Positions 28,648-39,764 of a DNA stretch of 64,000 bases are shown in pieces. Origin of the DNA: Planctomyces sp. Its GTDB lineage: Bacteria > Planctomycetota > Planctomycetia > Planctomycetales > Planctomycetaceae. How positions within the stretch are numbered: position 1 is the stretch's first letter; the number at the start of each line of letters is the position of its first letter. The translations under genes and the position numbers were made by a program. The notes beneath the pieces are model-generated. The model worked only from the letters and a program-made list of their open reading frames with translations. It did no database searches and was not told where the DNA came from. Location: contig SYJG01000319.1 of NCBI GenBank assembly GCA_005798445.1, forward strand, positions 1 to 64,000. Reading direction: 5' to 3'.

Positions 28648-28768
28648 AGCAGCCAAGGCCACGCCGGACGTTTTCGTCGGCCTGTTGTTCGTCTCCGTCG
28701 CGTCGCTCATCACCGGCATCATCCTGCTGGTTCTGGAGCTGAACCGCTACAACTGGCAGATGGGCTGA
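28622..28768 (+). CDS. 48-aa single-TM protein, not in the supplied ORF track
   Basis: MSRRNSDSKAAKATPDVFVGLLFVSVASLITGIILLVLELNRYNWQMG; overlaps the upstream gene end by 26 nt. Confidence 0.65.
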   Translation: MSRRNSDSKAAKATPDVFVGLLFVSVASLITGIILLVLELNRYNWQMG

Positions 28769-28770
28769 AG

Positions 28771-28844
28771 GAAATTTTGATTGACGATTTTTGATTTTCG
28801 ATTTTGTGTTCAATCGAAAATCAAAAATCGTCAATCGAAAATTC
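28771..28844. repeat. AT-rich intergenic inverted repeat
   Basis: GATTGACGATTTTTGATTTTCGATT followed within 10 nt by its reverse complement. Confidence 0.9.
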
Positions 28845-28845
28845 C

Positions 28846-29895
28846 TCAGCCGCCGACGTACCGAGCGTACAACGCTCGTGCCGCAGCGATCTCCTGCGTA
28901 CCGCGGATGATGGCGCGGCCGTCTCGAAACACGGTCAGCTCGAACTCTCCGCCGGTCAGTGACAGCCGGGCGAGATACGGATTGCGAGTGATCGTCCCGT
29001 GGCCGTTCCATTTCAAGGCGAGATCATCCAGCGACAATGTCGTCGGCGAACTGGGAACGACTTGCACGGAGTTTCGTCCGCAGAGAACCGTCGATCGTGA
29101 GCCGCTTTGTCCCGACAACCACAACCGTTCGCCGCGCTTGCAGGCCGGGCAGTCGCCGCTGACGTGCAAGTTGCCGACATCGAGCGTCCGAAACGTGTGG
29201 TCCCACAAGTCGATCACGGTCAGCACTCGCGGTACGTCGTCGAGATGACCGCTGAGAATCTTCATCGCCAGCATCGCCTGCCAAGACGCGATCACATTGA
29301 CCGTTGGGCCGAGGATGCCAGCCGTTTCACAGGTCTCGGTCGTTCCCGCTTCTGGCGGTGACTCGATCACGCAGCGGAGGCACGCCGACTTACCGGGCAG
29401 GACCGCCATGATTTGTCCGTGACTGCCGATACAGCCGCCGTACACCCACGGGATGCCGGTCTCCAGCGAGAGATCGTTGACGAGGAATCGCGTCTCGAAG
29501 TTGTCGGTCCCGTCGAGAATCAGGTCCACGTCCCGAGCCAACTCGCGGACGTTGCGGCAGTCGATATCGGCAACGACCGCTTCCAGCTCGATTGTGCTGT
29601 TGATCCGCCGCAGCTTCTCGACGGCAGCGACGGACTTCGGCATCTGGGCCGCGACATCGTCTTCGTCGAACAGCACTTGCCGCTGCAAATTCGTCGTCTC
29701 GACGAAATCACGATCGACAATTCGCAAGTGCCCGACACCGGCTCGAGTCAGCGTCTCGGCCAAGACCGTGCCCAGGGCACCGCAGCCGACCAGCAACACG
29801 CGGCTGGCCAGCAACCGCCGTTGCCCGGCTTCTCCCAGCGGAGCAAACCGCGTTTGTCGGCTGTAACGAGCCAGAATGTCTACCGCCTCGGTCAT
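28846..29895 (-). CDS. ThiF/MoeB/HesA family adenylyltransferase (E1-like)
   Basis: RYSRQTRFAPLGEAGQRRLLASRVLLVGCGALGTVLAETLTRAGVGHLRIVDRDFVETTNLQRQVLFDEDD. Confidence 0.93.
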   Translation of the reverse strand: MTEAVDILARYSRQTRFAPLGEAGQRRLLASRVLLVGCGALGTVLAETLTRAGVGHLRIVDRDFVETTNLQRQVLFDEDDVAAQMPKSVAAVEKLRRINSTIELEAVVADIDCRNVRELARDVDLILDGTDNFETRFLVNDLSLETGIPWVYGGCIGSHGQIMAVLPGKSACLRCVIESPPEAGTTETCETAGILGPTVNVIASWQAMLAMKILSGHLDDVPRVLTVIDLWDHTFRTLDVGNLHVSGDCPACKRGERLWLSGQSGSRSTVLCGRNSVQVVPSSPTTLSLDDLALKWNGHGTITRNPYLARLSLTGGEFELTVFRDGRAIIRGTQEIAAARALYARYVGG

Positions 29896-29972
29896 GCGTC
29901 GTTCCTTGAAGTCAGTCACCGGAGTATAAAGCCGACTCGATTCGGCCCCAACGAAGATGGACACGACTTTTC

Positions 29973-30137
29973 ATGCGGCAACACCTGGGCATTTTGTTGC
30001 AAGTGATGGCTCTCGCGTGGCTGCCGTTGTTGATTGTGTACCAACTGAATTTTGGCTTTCGGTTGCTGGTGATGCCGACTTGCACGCTGATTGGGATTGT
30101 CATCTTCTGGATTGGCACAAGGCTCCGCGAGACATGA
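29973..30137 (+). CDS. 54-aa small membrane protein, not in the supplied ORF track
   Basis: MRQHLGILLQVMALAWLPLLIVYQLNFGFRLLVMPTCTLIGIVIFWIGTRLRET; ATGA overlap with the downstream gene. Confidence 0.6.
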   Translation: MRQHLGILLQVMALAWLPLLIVYQLNFGFRLLVMPTCTLIGIVIFWIGTRLRET

Positions 30138-32167
30138 AGTCGATTCTCTCGCTGCTGATTATTTTGGCGCTGGTCGCACCGGCGCAGGCTCAGCTTGTCG
30201 CCACGAATTTGAGCCAGGAAGCGATGACGCTGGACCTGGACAGCGCCGCGACGAAGCGGCTCGCGAGCATTGAGGACTTCGTCGCCGAAAAGCAATGGGA
30301 TGGCGTCGCGACGTTGTTGCGTCAGACACAGTCCGAGAAGGCCGACAAGCTGGTTGCAATTGCCCCAGGGTGGTACGTGAGCGTTGCTCGATTCTGCCAG
30401 TCTCAAGCTGCGCTGCTGCCGTCGCCCGGCTTGACCGCGTTTCGTCGCCAGGTGGATGGCACGGCGAAGAAATGGCTTGATGACATCCAAGACCAGCGAG
30501 GACTCGATCCGTCGCGTCAGCGAGCCGCTTGGCTCCGCATCGTTCGACAAGGCTTCGCGAGCTCCTCTGCTGACGAAGCGCTCGCTCGACTCGCCGAGCA
30601 GTCGTTTGAACGAGCGGATTACGCGGCGGCGCGAACGTATTGGGAGATGCTGCTGCCGGCCTCTGGCTCGCTGCGCTCTGCCGCTGGCTTGGGGCTTCTG
30701 CGGCATCCTGATCCGAGCTGCGATGCCGCGCAAATCCGTGCTCAACTCATCCTGTGCAGTCTCTTCGAGAAGGATACTGAGCGAGTTGGTCAAGAACTCG
30801 CCGCATTTCGCAGGCTGCACGGCAACTCGGAAGGTCGCATTGCAGGTCGAGAAGGAGTGCTGGTCGATCTGCTTTCTTCAATGATTGCCGATCAGATCGC
30901 AGAAGCTTCGAAAGACGGCGAAACGAGTTCGTTGGACCGGCACATGTGGACCGTCGAATTGCCAAATGGTTCGGGGACAGAAGTCGGTGAGATGATTCCC
31001 GTCGTAGTCGGAGAAACACTCTTCATGTCGAACGGCGAATCGGTGTTTGCATTTGATGCCACCACCGGCCGACCGAGATGGTCGGAGACAGCAGAACCAG
31101 CACGCGATCCACAAGCGTCCGTCATTCATTCACTTGCCGATCCAATTGCTCCCAAGCTGTCCATCGACGGACGTGCTCGACATTCGTTGACGGCGTATGG
31201 GGATCGGCTCTACGCACGGCTGGGGACTTCGATCACCGGCAAGGCGAAGCAGGAAACGAATGCGCACAGCGAATTGGTCGGGCTGGATGTTGGCGATGGC
31301 GAAGGCAAGCTTGTTTGGCGAATTGACGCCAAGGAAATCGATCCGCAAGACCCGCTGAGCGTGGCGTCGCCGTGGTGTTTTGAAGGTCCTCCCGCAGCCG
31401 ATTCACAGCGAGTCTTGGTCGTGTTGCGACGCAGCCTGCCTCAAGATCAACTCAATGTCGCTTGTTTTGATGCCGACACGGCGCTGCTGCTTTGGAATCG
31501 CAAAGTGGGGATCACCGTGGCCTCGACCGAAGAAGCCGTAAATTCCACCAGCCACCTGGAGCTCACCGTGGCCGAGGACAGCGCTTTCGTCTCGACCGAT
31601 GCGGGGGCGATCGTCGCAATCAATGTGCACGACGGGGCTACTCGCTGGGTGCGGACGTATGTTTCGGATGCGGTCATTTCTTCTCGCGATGGACGGCGCG
31701 AAGGACACACTCCGCCGATTTATCACGATGGCGTGTTGTATGTCGCTCCGCTTGACACCAACTTGCTGATGGCGATTCATGCCGAAAGCGGATTGTTGCT
31801 GTGGCAGCATCAGTGGCCCGATCCACTTCGCTACGTTTTGGGAATTGCCAGAAATACGTTGATCGTGCAGGGCCGCTCGCTATGGGGAGTCGCCCTGGCG
31901 ACCGGTGAGCCTGCCTGGCCGCATCGACGAGTCGGCAACGAGGATCCCGAAGGATTCTCAGCCGGCCGAGGAGTATTGATTCACGGCGAAGTTTGCTGGC
32001 CAAATCGGGACGAGTTAATCATCGTCGCCGGTGACTCAGGGCAGATCATGAGACGCATCGCGGTGCGAGAATCGTTGGGATTATCCGGCGGACATCTCAC
32101 TAACTGCGGAACGTCGCTCGCCATCAGTCGTGGTGCCCAACTGTCAGTTTTGGGATCGCATCGTTGA
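30134..32167 (+). CDS. PQQ-binding-like beta-propeller protein
   Basis: MKSILSLLIILALVAPAQAQ signal peptide; FAFDATTGRPRWSETAEP, CFDADTALLLWNRKVG, IHAESGLLLWQHQW. Confidence 0.82.
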   Translation: MKSILSLLIILALVAPAQAQLVATNLSQEAMTLDLDSAATKRLASIEDFVAEKQWDGVATLLRQTQSEKADKLVAIAPGWYVSVARFCQSQAALLPSPGLTAFRRQVDGTAKKWLDDIQDQRGLDPSRQRAAWLRIVRQGFASSSADEALARLAEQSFERADYAAARTYWEMLLPASGSLRSAAGLGLLRHPDPSCDAAQIRAQLILCSLFEKDTERVGQELAAFRRLHGNSEGRIAGREGVLVDLLSSMIADQIAEASKDGETSSLDRHMWTVELPNGSGTEVGEMIPVVVGETLFMSNGESVFAFDATTGRPRWSETAEPARDPQASVIHSLADPIAPKLSIDGRARHSLTAYGDRLYARLGTSITGKAKQETNAHSELVGLDVGDGEGKLVWRIDAKEIDPQDPLSVASPWCFEGPPAADSQRVLVVLRRSLPQDQLNVACFDADTALLLWNRKVGITVASTEEAVNSTSHLELTVAEDSAFVSTDAGAIVAINVHDGATRWVRTYVSDAVISSRDGRREGHTPPIYHDGVLYVAPLDTNLLMAIHAESGLLLWQHQWPDPLRYVLGIARNTLIVQGRSLWGVALATGEPAWPHRRVGNEDPEGFSAGRGVLIHGEVCWPNRDELIIVAGDSGQIMRRIAVRESLGLSGGHLTNCGTSLAISRGAQLSVLGSHR

Positions 32168-32417
32168 GTTTCGACCTGTCAAACAACGGCTTTGGTCAAA
32201 ATAACTTTTGACCGCGATTTTGAGGATCTTCTAGAATCGGCCTGTGTTTGGTCGGCGCAATTGGCCGATTCCAACAAAACGGGAAGAGGGATTCCGGCGG
32301 TCCAGTCGGATGGCCTCATCGCCGAAGGACGTTCTCTTGGTTGATGGTTGAATCCAGCGACCAGAGCGCGCAGCCCGACAGGACTACGTGCCCTCAGTTG
32401 CTGGGTGAGGAGGCCGA

Positions 32418-32957
32418 ATGGCTCCGTTGCTCAATGGGGAAGATGTCTTGCGTCGCCTGTTCGCAGGCGCGGCCGAACAGACCTTTGAGGCGGAACTAGG
32501 CATCGCCGATCCGCCCTTAATCGAGTATCTCGTTGGGATGCTGTTGCGCTTCTTGCGGCAAGAGGCAATCTATCGCGTGCGAGACACGTCCGGCCATCGA
32601 TTGACCCAGGTCGTGGACATGGTTCAGGAGGCGGAGCATCGTCCCGCTCGTTCCCGGTGCGAGATCTATCGGCACATCGGCGACTTTACGCTTTTTTATA
32701 GCGGCGTGTTTCCGGAGCATCTGCCGAAGCTGCAAGCTCCCGACTGCAAAGACTTCCTGGTGAATTATTGTCAGCAAGGCAAACGGTCGTATCTCATCGC
32801 CGCCAGCTACTCCGAAGACGACGAGTCTCGCGAACAAGCACCGATCCTGCGGCATCTCAGCGAGGAGTTCGAGCTGTGCTCCGAAGGACTCAAACGCATT
32901 CGTCGTGAAATCGACTTGTTACCCAAGCTCGCGCAGCAAACGGCGGAATGGAACTGA
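32418..32957 (+). CDS. Conserved hypothetical protein
   Basis: 179 aa, normal composition, no overlap with other convincing ORFs. Confidence 0.65.
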   Translation: MAPLLNGEDVLRRLFAGAAEQTFEAELGIADPPLIEYLVGMLLRFLRQEAIYRVRDTSGHRLTQVVDMVQEAEHRPARSRCEIYRHIGDFTLFYSGVFPEHLPKLQAPDCKDFLVNYCQQGKRSYLIAASYSEDDESREQAPILRHLSEEFELCSEGLKRIRREIDLLPKLAQQTAEWN

Positions 32958-33796
32958 GTCGAGAATCTGCGGCCCGATCAATCGATTGCCGCTGAGAAGC
33001 ACGATTCTCTGGATTGAGAACTTTGCTTCGCAATCGCTGACTGAAGTGCAACGCCGCTGCTCCGCTAATCGTTGCCGCCGAGGTTGTCAGGCAAGCTCGG
33101 CCAACAATTGACAGGATCAAATTGGTCGCACGCAATGTAGCGTTGGACGTGCGGGTGCTTCAGGTACGCCAGCGAAGCGTCGATTTGTCTTGTCCCCGGT
33201 TGACGAACCGTATCATCAGCCGAAGAATGACCATGGTTTCAAAAACCTGAGCCCGTTGTCAGTTCCAGGAAATTACCCGCACCGAGATTTTTTTGCTGGA
33301 TATGCGAGAGTCCCTTGATAGGATGTCGTCTTCGTTTCTTGTTGGAGTGGGTGAAACGACGATTGCTACGAAAAAGAACTGAAGTCGAATTTTCGTGTCG
33401 GCAGTTTCGCCGACTCGATCAATGGGTTGGATTGGTTCTCACGTTGAAAGAAAGGAATCTATCAAAGAGAACCCGCTTGTCTGAATTTGCTTGGGAAATT
33501 TCCGAAGAATGTACGAGTCTTGGTGCAAACGAATCGAATTCAGTGGATTCGATTTTCGCTGCAACGGCCGCCGCGAGCGAACAGCGCAAGTCGGCAACGT
33601 GGCCCGCATCAAGTCCGGCTCTGGGCCAAGGTATCGAGCCGCGTGAGATCGGGTGAATCCCAAGTCGCTCAGCAACGGTCGTTGTCAGACTCGATCATGA
33701 CGAGCGATTGCGAAAGCCTCCCGGTCGTGGGACGGCGATTTTCCGAAACCTTGGCGTTGATTGTTCGTCTTCAGTTGATTGTTGATTGAATTTTGA

Positions 33797-35680
33797 TTGT
33801 GCTGGATGTGGAAACCAGACTTTGCCCATGGGAGCCGTGTTCCCCAGAAAGACACTAGGATTTTGGATCTTGAGTTGATCGTGGACCGCAAAGGGAAGTG
33901 CGCTCATTTCGATTTCAACCCAAAGGAGTTTGCCGTGCATCGCTTGTGTAACAGGTTCAATACGCTGATCGAAGAAGTCAAAAAAAATCACGGCGTGATG
34001 ACCTTCCAAATGGTCGATCGTTACCTGCCTGACGAAGGTGGCGATCCAAAAATGGTCGACGAGTTGTTGATTTGGCTCGACGAGAACGCCGTGGAATTGA
34101 TCCACGATGTGGATACGCCCATTGATGATCCCGACTACGTACCTGAAAAGGAACACCCAGTCGAGACGGTGCCGCAGCCAAAGCTGACAGCACAGGAGGA
34201 GCGAGCATTGCTCTCGCGCGATCCCATTCGGATGTATCTCAGCCAAATGGGAAACATTCCGCTGTTGACACGCCGCATGGAAATCTATCTCGCGAAGCAG
34301 ATCGAGATCACCCGCAAGCGATTCCGCCGCGGAATCATGGAATCGGACTTTGCGTTGGAGATGGGCATCGAGACGCTCGAAAAAGTCAACTCCAAGGAGT
34401 TGCCGTTTGAACGTACCCTGCGGACTTCGGAGACAGAGAACACACGCAAGGAACAAATCGAAGGCCGCATGCCCAAGAATCTGCCGCTGCTTAAGAAGTT
34501 GTACGAGCAGCATCGGACTGACCAACTCATCACCATTGATCCGGAAGCATCGGCAGCCGACAAGAAAGTTGCCAAGCACCGTCGCGTCGTGCGCCGCCGC
34601 AAAATGTGTACGTTGATCGAAGAACTTTCGATCCGTACCCAACGTCTGCAGCCCGTAATGAAGCGCATGCATCAGATTGCCGAGCGCATGGAACAGCTAC
34701 TCAAAATGATCGAGGAGGCCAAGAGTCCGCGTGCTCATCATCGCCATAACTACGGCAAAAATCTGATGGATGGCCGCACGGTTGTCACCAAGGACGTCGC
34801 GGTCCTGCAAAAGGAACTGGATGATCTTGTCGCGATGGTTCGAGAGCCGGCGCAAGAGTTCATCCAGCGGTCAAAGACGATCAAGCGTCGTTTCGCACAG
34901 TGGACCGAAGCCAAGCAGAAGTTGTCTGGTGGCAACTTGCGACTCGTGGTTTCGATCGCCAAGAAATACCGTAATCGAGGACTGAGCTTTTTGGATCTCA
35001 TCCAAGAAGGAAACGCTGGTCTCATGCGCGGTGTCGAAAAATACGAGTACCGCCGAGGCTACAAGTTTTCGACTTATGCGACTTGGTGGATTCGGCAAGC
35101 AATCACGCGAGCCGTTGCCGACCATGCTCGCACGATTCGGATTCCGGTTCACATGTTTCAGAGCATCTCGCAGCTTAAAGCCAAGAGCGAGCAGATCCGC
35201 CAAGAAACCGGTCGGGAACCAAGCATGGATGAGTTGGCTCACGCCGTTGGTCTCTCGGTTGAGGAAACTGAGCGGATTATGAAAACTTGGAAGCACCCCA
35301 TCAGCCTTGACACCCCCGTGGGTGAAAGCGAGGACAGCGCCTTCGGAGATTTCCTCGAAGACCAACATCATGGCAGTCCGGCCGAAGCCGCGATGCACGA
35401 AATGCTCAAGGACAAGATCGACGTCGTGCTTCGCAGTCTGACGTACCGTGAGCGAGAGATCATTCGCCTGCGCTACGGCCTCGGTGATGGCTACAGCTAC
35501 ACACTCGAGGAGACGGGCCGCATTTTCAAAGTGACTCGCGAGCGCATCCGCCAAATTGAGTCGAAGGCCTTGAAGAAGCTCCAGCAATCGAACCGTGCTC
35601 AGCACCTCAAAGGCTTCGTCGAAGAACTTCTGCCCAACGAAGCTCCCAAGTCCGAGGAGCTGGTGGGGACAAGTGCATAA
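33797..35680 (+). CDS. rpoD: RNA polymerase sigma-70 factor, RpoD/SigA type
   Basis: [33 protein letters not shown] (1.2), [86 protein letters not shown]...[13 protein letters not shown]. True start may be internal (about 33934). Confidence 0.93.
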   Translation: MCWMWKPDFAHGSRVPQKDTRILDLELIVDRKGKCAHFDFNPKEFAVHRLCNRFNTLIEEVKKNHGVMTFQMVDRYLPDEGGDPKMVDELLIWLDENAVELIHDVDTPIDDPDYVPEKEHPVETVPQPKLTAQEERALLSRDPIRMYLSQMGNIPLLTRRMEIYLAKQIEITRKRFRRGIMESDFALEMGIETLEKVNSKELPFERTLRTSETENTRKEQIEGRMPKNLPLLKKLYEQHRTDQLITIDPEASAADKKVAKHRRVVRRRKMCTLIEELSIRTQRLQPVMKRMHQIAERMEQLLKMIEEAKSPRAHHRHNYGKNLMDGRTVVTKDVAVLQKELDDLVAMVREPAQEFIQRSKTIKRRFAQWTEAKQKLSGGNLRLVVSIAKKYRNRGLSFLDLIQEGNAGLMRGVEKYEYRRGYKFSTYATWWIRQAITRAVADHARTIRIPVHMFQSISQLKAKSEQIRQETGREPSMDELAHAVGLSVEETERIMKTWKHPISLDTPVGESEDSAFGDFLEDQHHGSPAEAAMHEMLKDKIDVVLRSLTYREREIIRLRYGLGDGYSYTLEETGRIFKVTRERIRQIESKALKKLQQSNRAQHLKGFVEELLPNEAPKSEELVGTSA

Positions 35681-35750
35681 TCAAAAAGCAGTCGGGGCAC
35701 AGAGCGATCCGATTGGTCCGGTCGGGAAGTTGATCATTCGACAAAAACAA

Positions 35751-35789
35751 AAAAGGCTCCTCAAAGCGTCAGCTTTGAGGAGCCTTTTT
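35751..35789 (+). terminator. Intrinsic terminator downstream of the sigma factor gene
   Basis: AAAAGGCTCCTCAAAGC-GTCA-GCTTTGAGGAGCCTTTTT: perfect stem, tetraloop and T tract. Confidence 0.9.
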
Positions 35790-35805
35790 GAATGACTAGT
35801 GATGA

Positions 35806-36084
35806 CTAAATGTCGATGCGATGATCGCGCGCCGGTCCATGATCCGTACAGTCGTCGTTGTGCCAGAGCGGCATTCCGGCGGCATAACGAGCGGCGAGCA
35901 TCAGCACCTTTTCCTCGGAGCCTGGCTTGGCTTTCGTAGGTTCGCCGGGATCGACTCCCATCGCTTCAAAGTCAACGTCTTCGTACTCGTCGCTAAAGTC
36001 ATCTGACTCACCGACCAGGAAGCCGTCCTCATGAAAGCCAGCGTCGTCATCGAGGTCCGAATCTGCCTCGAGCGGATAAGACAT
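35806..36084 (-). CDS. Small acidic conserved hypothetical protein
   Basis: MSYPLEADSDLDDDAGFHEDGFLVGESDDFSDEYEDVDFEAMGVDPGE... Confidence 0.6.
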   Translation of the reverse strand: MSYPLEADSDLDDDAGFHEDGFLVGESDDFSDEYEDVDFEAMGVDPGEPTKAKPGSEEKVLMLAARYAAGMPLWHNDDCTDHGPARDHRIDI

Positions 36085-36414
36085 GCCCAACTCCAATCTC
36101 TAACGGGGTTTCAGAGACAAACAATTCGGGATGGAACAACACGATATTGGTCACATCCACGTTTCACTCACGGGAAACTCGTGAATCACTGAGCGACGTC
36201 ACGACAACAAGGATTGATTCCCCAATGACGCCCAAACTCGCTCGACCGAAGAAAGCAAAACAGGCGGGAACACAAGCAGAACGGGGCGGATTGTCCGACG
36301 GAAATTGCAGAATGTCAACAACTTTTTTGGAAATCTGAAACGGTCAAAACCGCATGATTCGTCAGGGAAAATCAACGTTTGTAGTAGTCTGAGGTGATGC
36401 TCGCGTATGCATGC

Positions 36415-38508
36415 CTAATCTGGTCGATTGACGCCATAACGTTTGAGTTTGCGGTCCAGTGTCGATCGTTCAATTCCCAAAATCGCCGCCGTCTGTGACT
36501 TGTTCCAATTCGTCTTTTCGAGAGTCGCGAGGATGTGATGTTGTTCGAGTTCATCCAGCGATTTTTCCATTTTCACGGTTTCACCCTGAGCGACAGAGGG
36601 ATTTGCCGCAATGACATTTGTGGGCACCACCATTGTCGGCGTCGGTGCGGTCGCGGCTGAAACACGAAGACCGGACAATTTTATCTCCGATGCGGAAACC
36701 ATGTCGCGGGTACTGAGCACGACGGCGCGCTCGACACAGTTCTGAAGCTCACGCACGTTTCCAGGCCAGTTGAACTGACACAGCACCTCCAGCGCCTCAT
36801 CCGTGAATCCACGCAACGGCCGACTTGTTTTCTTTGCGAAACGATGCAGAAAATAATTGGCCAACACCGGAATATCTGAGGGATGTTCACGGAGAGGAGG
36901 CGGAGTGATCTCCACCACGAACAGCCGGAAGTAGAGATCTTTCCGAAACAGTTTCTCTTGGACGGCGAGTTCGAGATCGCGGTTCGTCGCGGCCACCACG
37001 CGCACGTCCACATTGATTGCCTCGTGGCCGCCGACACGTTCGAAAGGATGTCCTTCGAGGACTCGCAGAAACTTGGCTTGAATCGACAGGCTCATTTCGC
37101 CGACCTCGTCCAGGAACAGTGTGCCGCGATGTGCTTGCTCGAATTTCCCTGGTTTGCGGCCAGTCGCTCCGGTGAACGAGCCTTTTTCGTGACCGAACAA
37201 TTCGCTTTCGAGGAGCGTTTCGCTCAACGCCGCGCAATTCAGGCACACGAACGGGCCATTGCGGCGGTCGCTTCCAAAGTGGACCGCGCGAGCGACCAGT
37301 TCTTTGCCGACACCGCTTTCTCCGCGGATCAGCACGGTTGCGGCGGTCGGAGCGATCCGGCTGATCTGTTGCTTGAGTTGTTGCATCTCAGGGCTGTTTC
37401 CAACCAATTCCGTGTCGATTGCCAATTGGTTGCGCAGCGATTCGTTTTCGTTTCGTGCGCGCGCCAATCCCTCAGCGAGCGATTGCTTCTCACGCACGTT
37501 TTCAAACGCGAGTGCCATTTGATCGGCGACGGCCAGCGTGAATTCAAGATGCTCTGGTTCCAGCGATTCGTCACTGAGCGTCGAATACAAGTGGATCAGG
37601 CCGTAAATGAGGTCCTTGTTGCGGATCGGGGCACAGATAACGCTCCGGGCTGAAATTTCGTCGAGGCTGTCTCGATCGGAGAGCTTGCTGTCATCGGCGA
37701 CATTTTTAGCGAGCACCGCCTCACGATCTTCCAGGACCATGTACGACAGTGCTTTCGAGATGGTCTGATACGATCGATCCCCTTGTGACTTATACGCCAC
37801 AACGCGGAGTTGGTTTGGTTTCGCTCCAGCGGACATCGGCTTTGGGAGCACTAAGACGGCACCGATGTCGGCACCGATTACGGCGAGCAATCCGTCCAAA
37901 ACGACGTCGGCGAGTTGCTTTTCGTCCTTCGCTGAGCCCATCTCGACTGCCAGCTTCCAAAGCTGAGCCAGGTCTTGGCTGAAGCGATCAGCGCCGGCAT
38001 GCTCGGCGGTGCTGGTGGGAGAGTACCGGGTGCGCTTCCGGCGTGAGATGATTTCAGGCTCGCTGGATTTTCCATCCTTTTCTGGAATCGGGATCGCATC
38101 CTGGGTTTGTGTCGGAGATTCGATTTCGGAGTCTTCGTCGTCGGCTGGCTGCGTGTTTTTGGCAAGCTCGTGAGTGAACACGATGTCACACGTTCCGAGC
38201 TGAATCGTCTGCCCTTCTTCCAGCTCCCAATCGCCGGAGATACGGCGTCCATCGACGGTCGTGCCGTTGCGGCTGCCGAGGTCGCGGAGGATCCACATCG
38301 GTCCGGCCTGAAAAATCTCGCAGTGATTGCGGCTGCTCATTTCGCTGCGAATCACGATGCGATTGGTCGGCGCACGGCCGATGGTCATGACTTGGCCAGG
38401 GGTCAGCCGGAACACGTCTCTCCATTTGTCGCCATCGCGCACGACCAAGTATGCCGCCCGGGCGGGGCGGTCGGCGAACGACACGGACGATTCAGATTGG
38501 CGCGGCAT
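36415..38508 (-). CDS. Sigma-54-dependent activator with FHA, GAF, AAA+ and Fis HTH domains
   Basis: [30 protein letters not shown] region; AAA+: [75 protein letters not shown]. Confidence 0.93.
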   Translation of the reverse strand: MPRQSESSVSFADRPARAAYLVVRDGDKWRDVFRLTPGQVMTIGRAPTNRIVIRSEMSSRNHCEIFQAGPMWILRDLGSRNGTTVDGRRISGDWELEEGQTIQLGTCDIVFTHELAKNTQPADDEDSEIESPTQTQDAIPIPEKDGKSSEPEIISRRKRTRYSPTSTAEHAGADRFSQDLAQLWKLAVEMGSAKDEKQLADVVLDGLLAVIGADIGAVLVLPKPMSAGAKPNQLRVVAYKSQGDRSYQTISKALSYMVLEDREAVLAKNVADDSKLSDRDSLDEISARSVICAPIRNKDLIYGLIHLYSTLSDESLEPEHLEFTLAVADQMALAFENVREKQSLAEGLARARNENESLRNQLAIDTELVGNSPEMQQLKQQISRIAPTAATVLIRGESGVGKELVARAVHFGSDRRNGPFVCLNCAALSETLLESELFGHEKGSFTGATGRKPGKFEQAHRGTLFLDEVGEMSLSIQAKFLRVLEGHPFERVGGHEAINVDVRVVAATNRDLELAVQEKLFRKDLYFRLFVVEITPPPLREHPSDIPVLANYFLHRFAKKTSRPLRGFTDEALEVLCQFNWPGNVRELQNCVERAVVLSTRDMVSASEIKLSGLRVSAATAPTPTMVVPTNVIAANPSVAQGETVKMEKSLDELEQHHILATLEKTNWNKSQTAAILGIERSTLDRKLKRYGVNRPD

Positions 38509-38606
38509 GACGTTGTTTTCAGCACCGACGAGAGGTCGGGGTTGAGATTAAGCCGACCTTTCTGGTTATTCAACACGCCACGACTACTGTTAGAGGCGGC
38601 TTGCCG

Positions 38607-39467
38607 TCAGGAGTTCTCGACGCCGTAGCCGAATGGGTCCGGTTCGGCAGTGATTGTGAAATCTTGTGTCGAGGCAGCGGCTGCCTCTGAGGACTGAGTG
38701 ATTTCTGGTACGGCAATTGGAGAATCGGCAACGATTGAGACTGGCTGACCTTTGGCTGCGTCTTCGTCGAGCAATTCTTCCAGCGCGTGTTGTGCGGCGG
38801 TTTGTTCCGCCTCTTTTTTGTTGGATCCCCATGCGGCGGGAAAGACTCGGCCGGCGACGACCGCGCTGATATGGAACACTTTCGAATGATCCGGGCCGCG
38901 CTCGTCGAGCACTCGATACATCGGCGTCGATCCGAGTTTTTTCTGAGCGATGTGCTGCAAGAGGCTCTTGAAGTTCTGCATGTGCAGCGTCGCGGCGGAG
39001 CTTTCGATTTCGGGGTTCAACAGCGGCATCAGGAACGATCGTGCGGCTTCCAGGCCGCCGTCGAGGTAAATGCCAGCGATCAGTCCTTCAAACGTCCCCG
39101 CCAAGATCGACGAGGGAATGTGACCGCCGTGGTCCAGCCCCTTGCCGACGAGAACGAATTCTTCCAAGTGAACTCGGCTGGCCATCGCCGCGCACGTCGC
39201 GCGGCTGACGACGATCGACTTGATGCGGGTCAGTTCCCCTTCGGCCGCTTCGGGGAAGCGGTGATACAGAGCCTCGCAAACGACCAAACCCAGCACGGCA
39301 TCGCCGAAAAATTCCAATCGTTCGTTCGAGTGCAATCGCGTACGAGCCGACGAGGCATGAGTCAAGCACATTGCCAACAATTCGATGTCGCGAAAGCGGT
39401 AGTTCAATGCCGCCTGGCACTTCTCGAGCAGCACTTCCAGCTCGGCGAAATTATTGACTTCCGGCAT
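38607..39467 (-). CDS. rnc: Ribonuclease III
   Basis: HSNERLEFFGDAVLGLVVCEALYHRFPEAAEGELTRIKSIVVS; dsRBD GSNKKEAEQTAAQHALEEL. Confidence 0.95.
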   Translation of the reverse strand: MPEVNNFAELEVLLEKCQAALNYRFRDIELLAMCLTHASSARTRLHSNERLEFFGDAVLGLVVCEALYHRFPEAAEGELTRIKSIVVSRATCAAMASRVHLEEFVLVGKGLDHGGHIPSSILAGTFEGLIAGIYLDGGLEAARSFLMPLLNPEIESSAATLHMQNFKSLLQHIAQKKLGSTPMYRVLDERGPDHSKVFHISAVVAGRVFPAAWGSNKKEAEQTAAQHALEELLDEDAAKGQPVSIVADSPIAVPEITQSSEAAAASTQDFTITAEPDPFGYGVENS

Positions 39468-39764
39468 ATCTTTAGGTTCCCACCGTTGGCAAATTGGCCG
39501 AGGGGCAGGCTACGACTGCAAAAATTTCCTGTCAACGAGCGGCATCTTGGCGAGCGGCGGATTGCCGTCGTATCATCCTCCATCCAACAGTTGTGACAGC
39601 GACCGCGTAATTTCCACCATTAACCGGTGGAGATGACGCGAGTCTGATCCATCGGAAAGCTCTTGAACAACATTGGCCGTAAATCGACGGCCGCCTGCGG
39701 AAAATTGAAGCAGGTGGACAGGCTCCCGAACGCGGCATCAGGTTTTCAGAAAGGAAGGTTTGCA

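Noticed and set aside
33315-33656. 113-aa ORF upstream of the sigma factor
   Set aside because: No recognisable motif and unconvincing composition; region more likely leader/promoter DNA.
36415-38508. Altered GAFTGA motif (GSFTGA) in the sigma-54 activator as a functional anomaly
   Set aside because: Ser at this position is, to my knowledge, a tolerated variant in this family; not strong enough to report.
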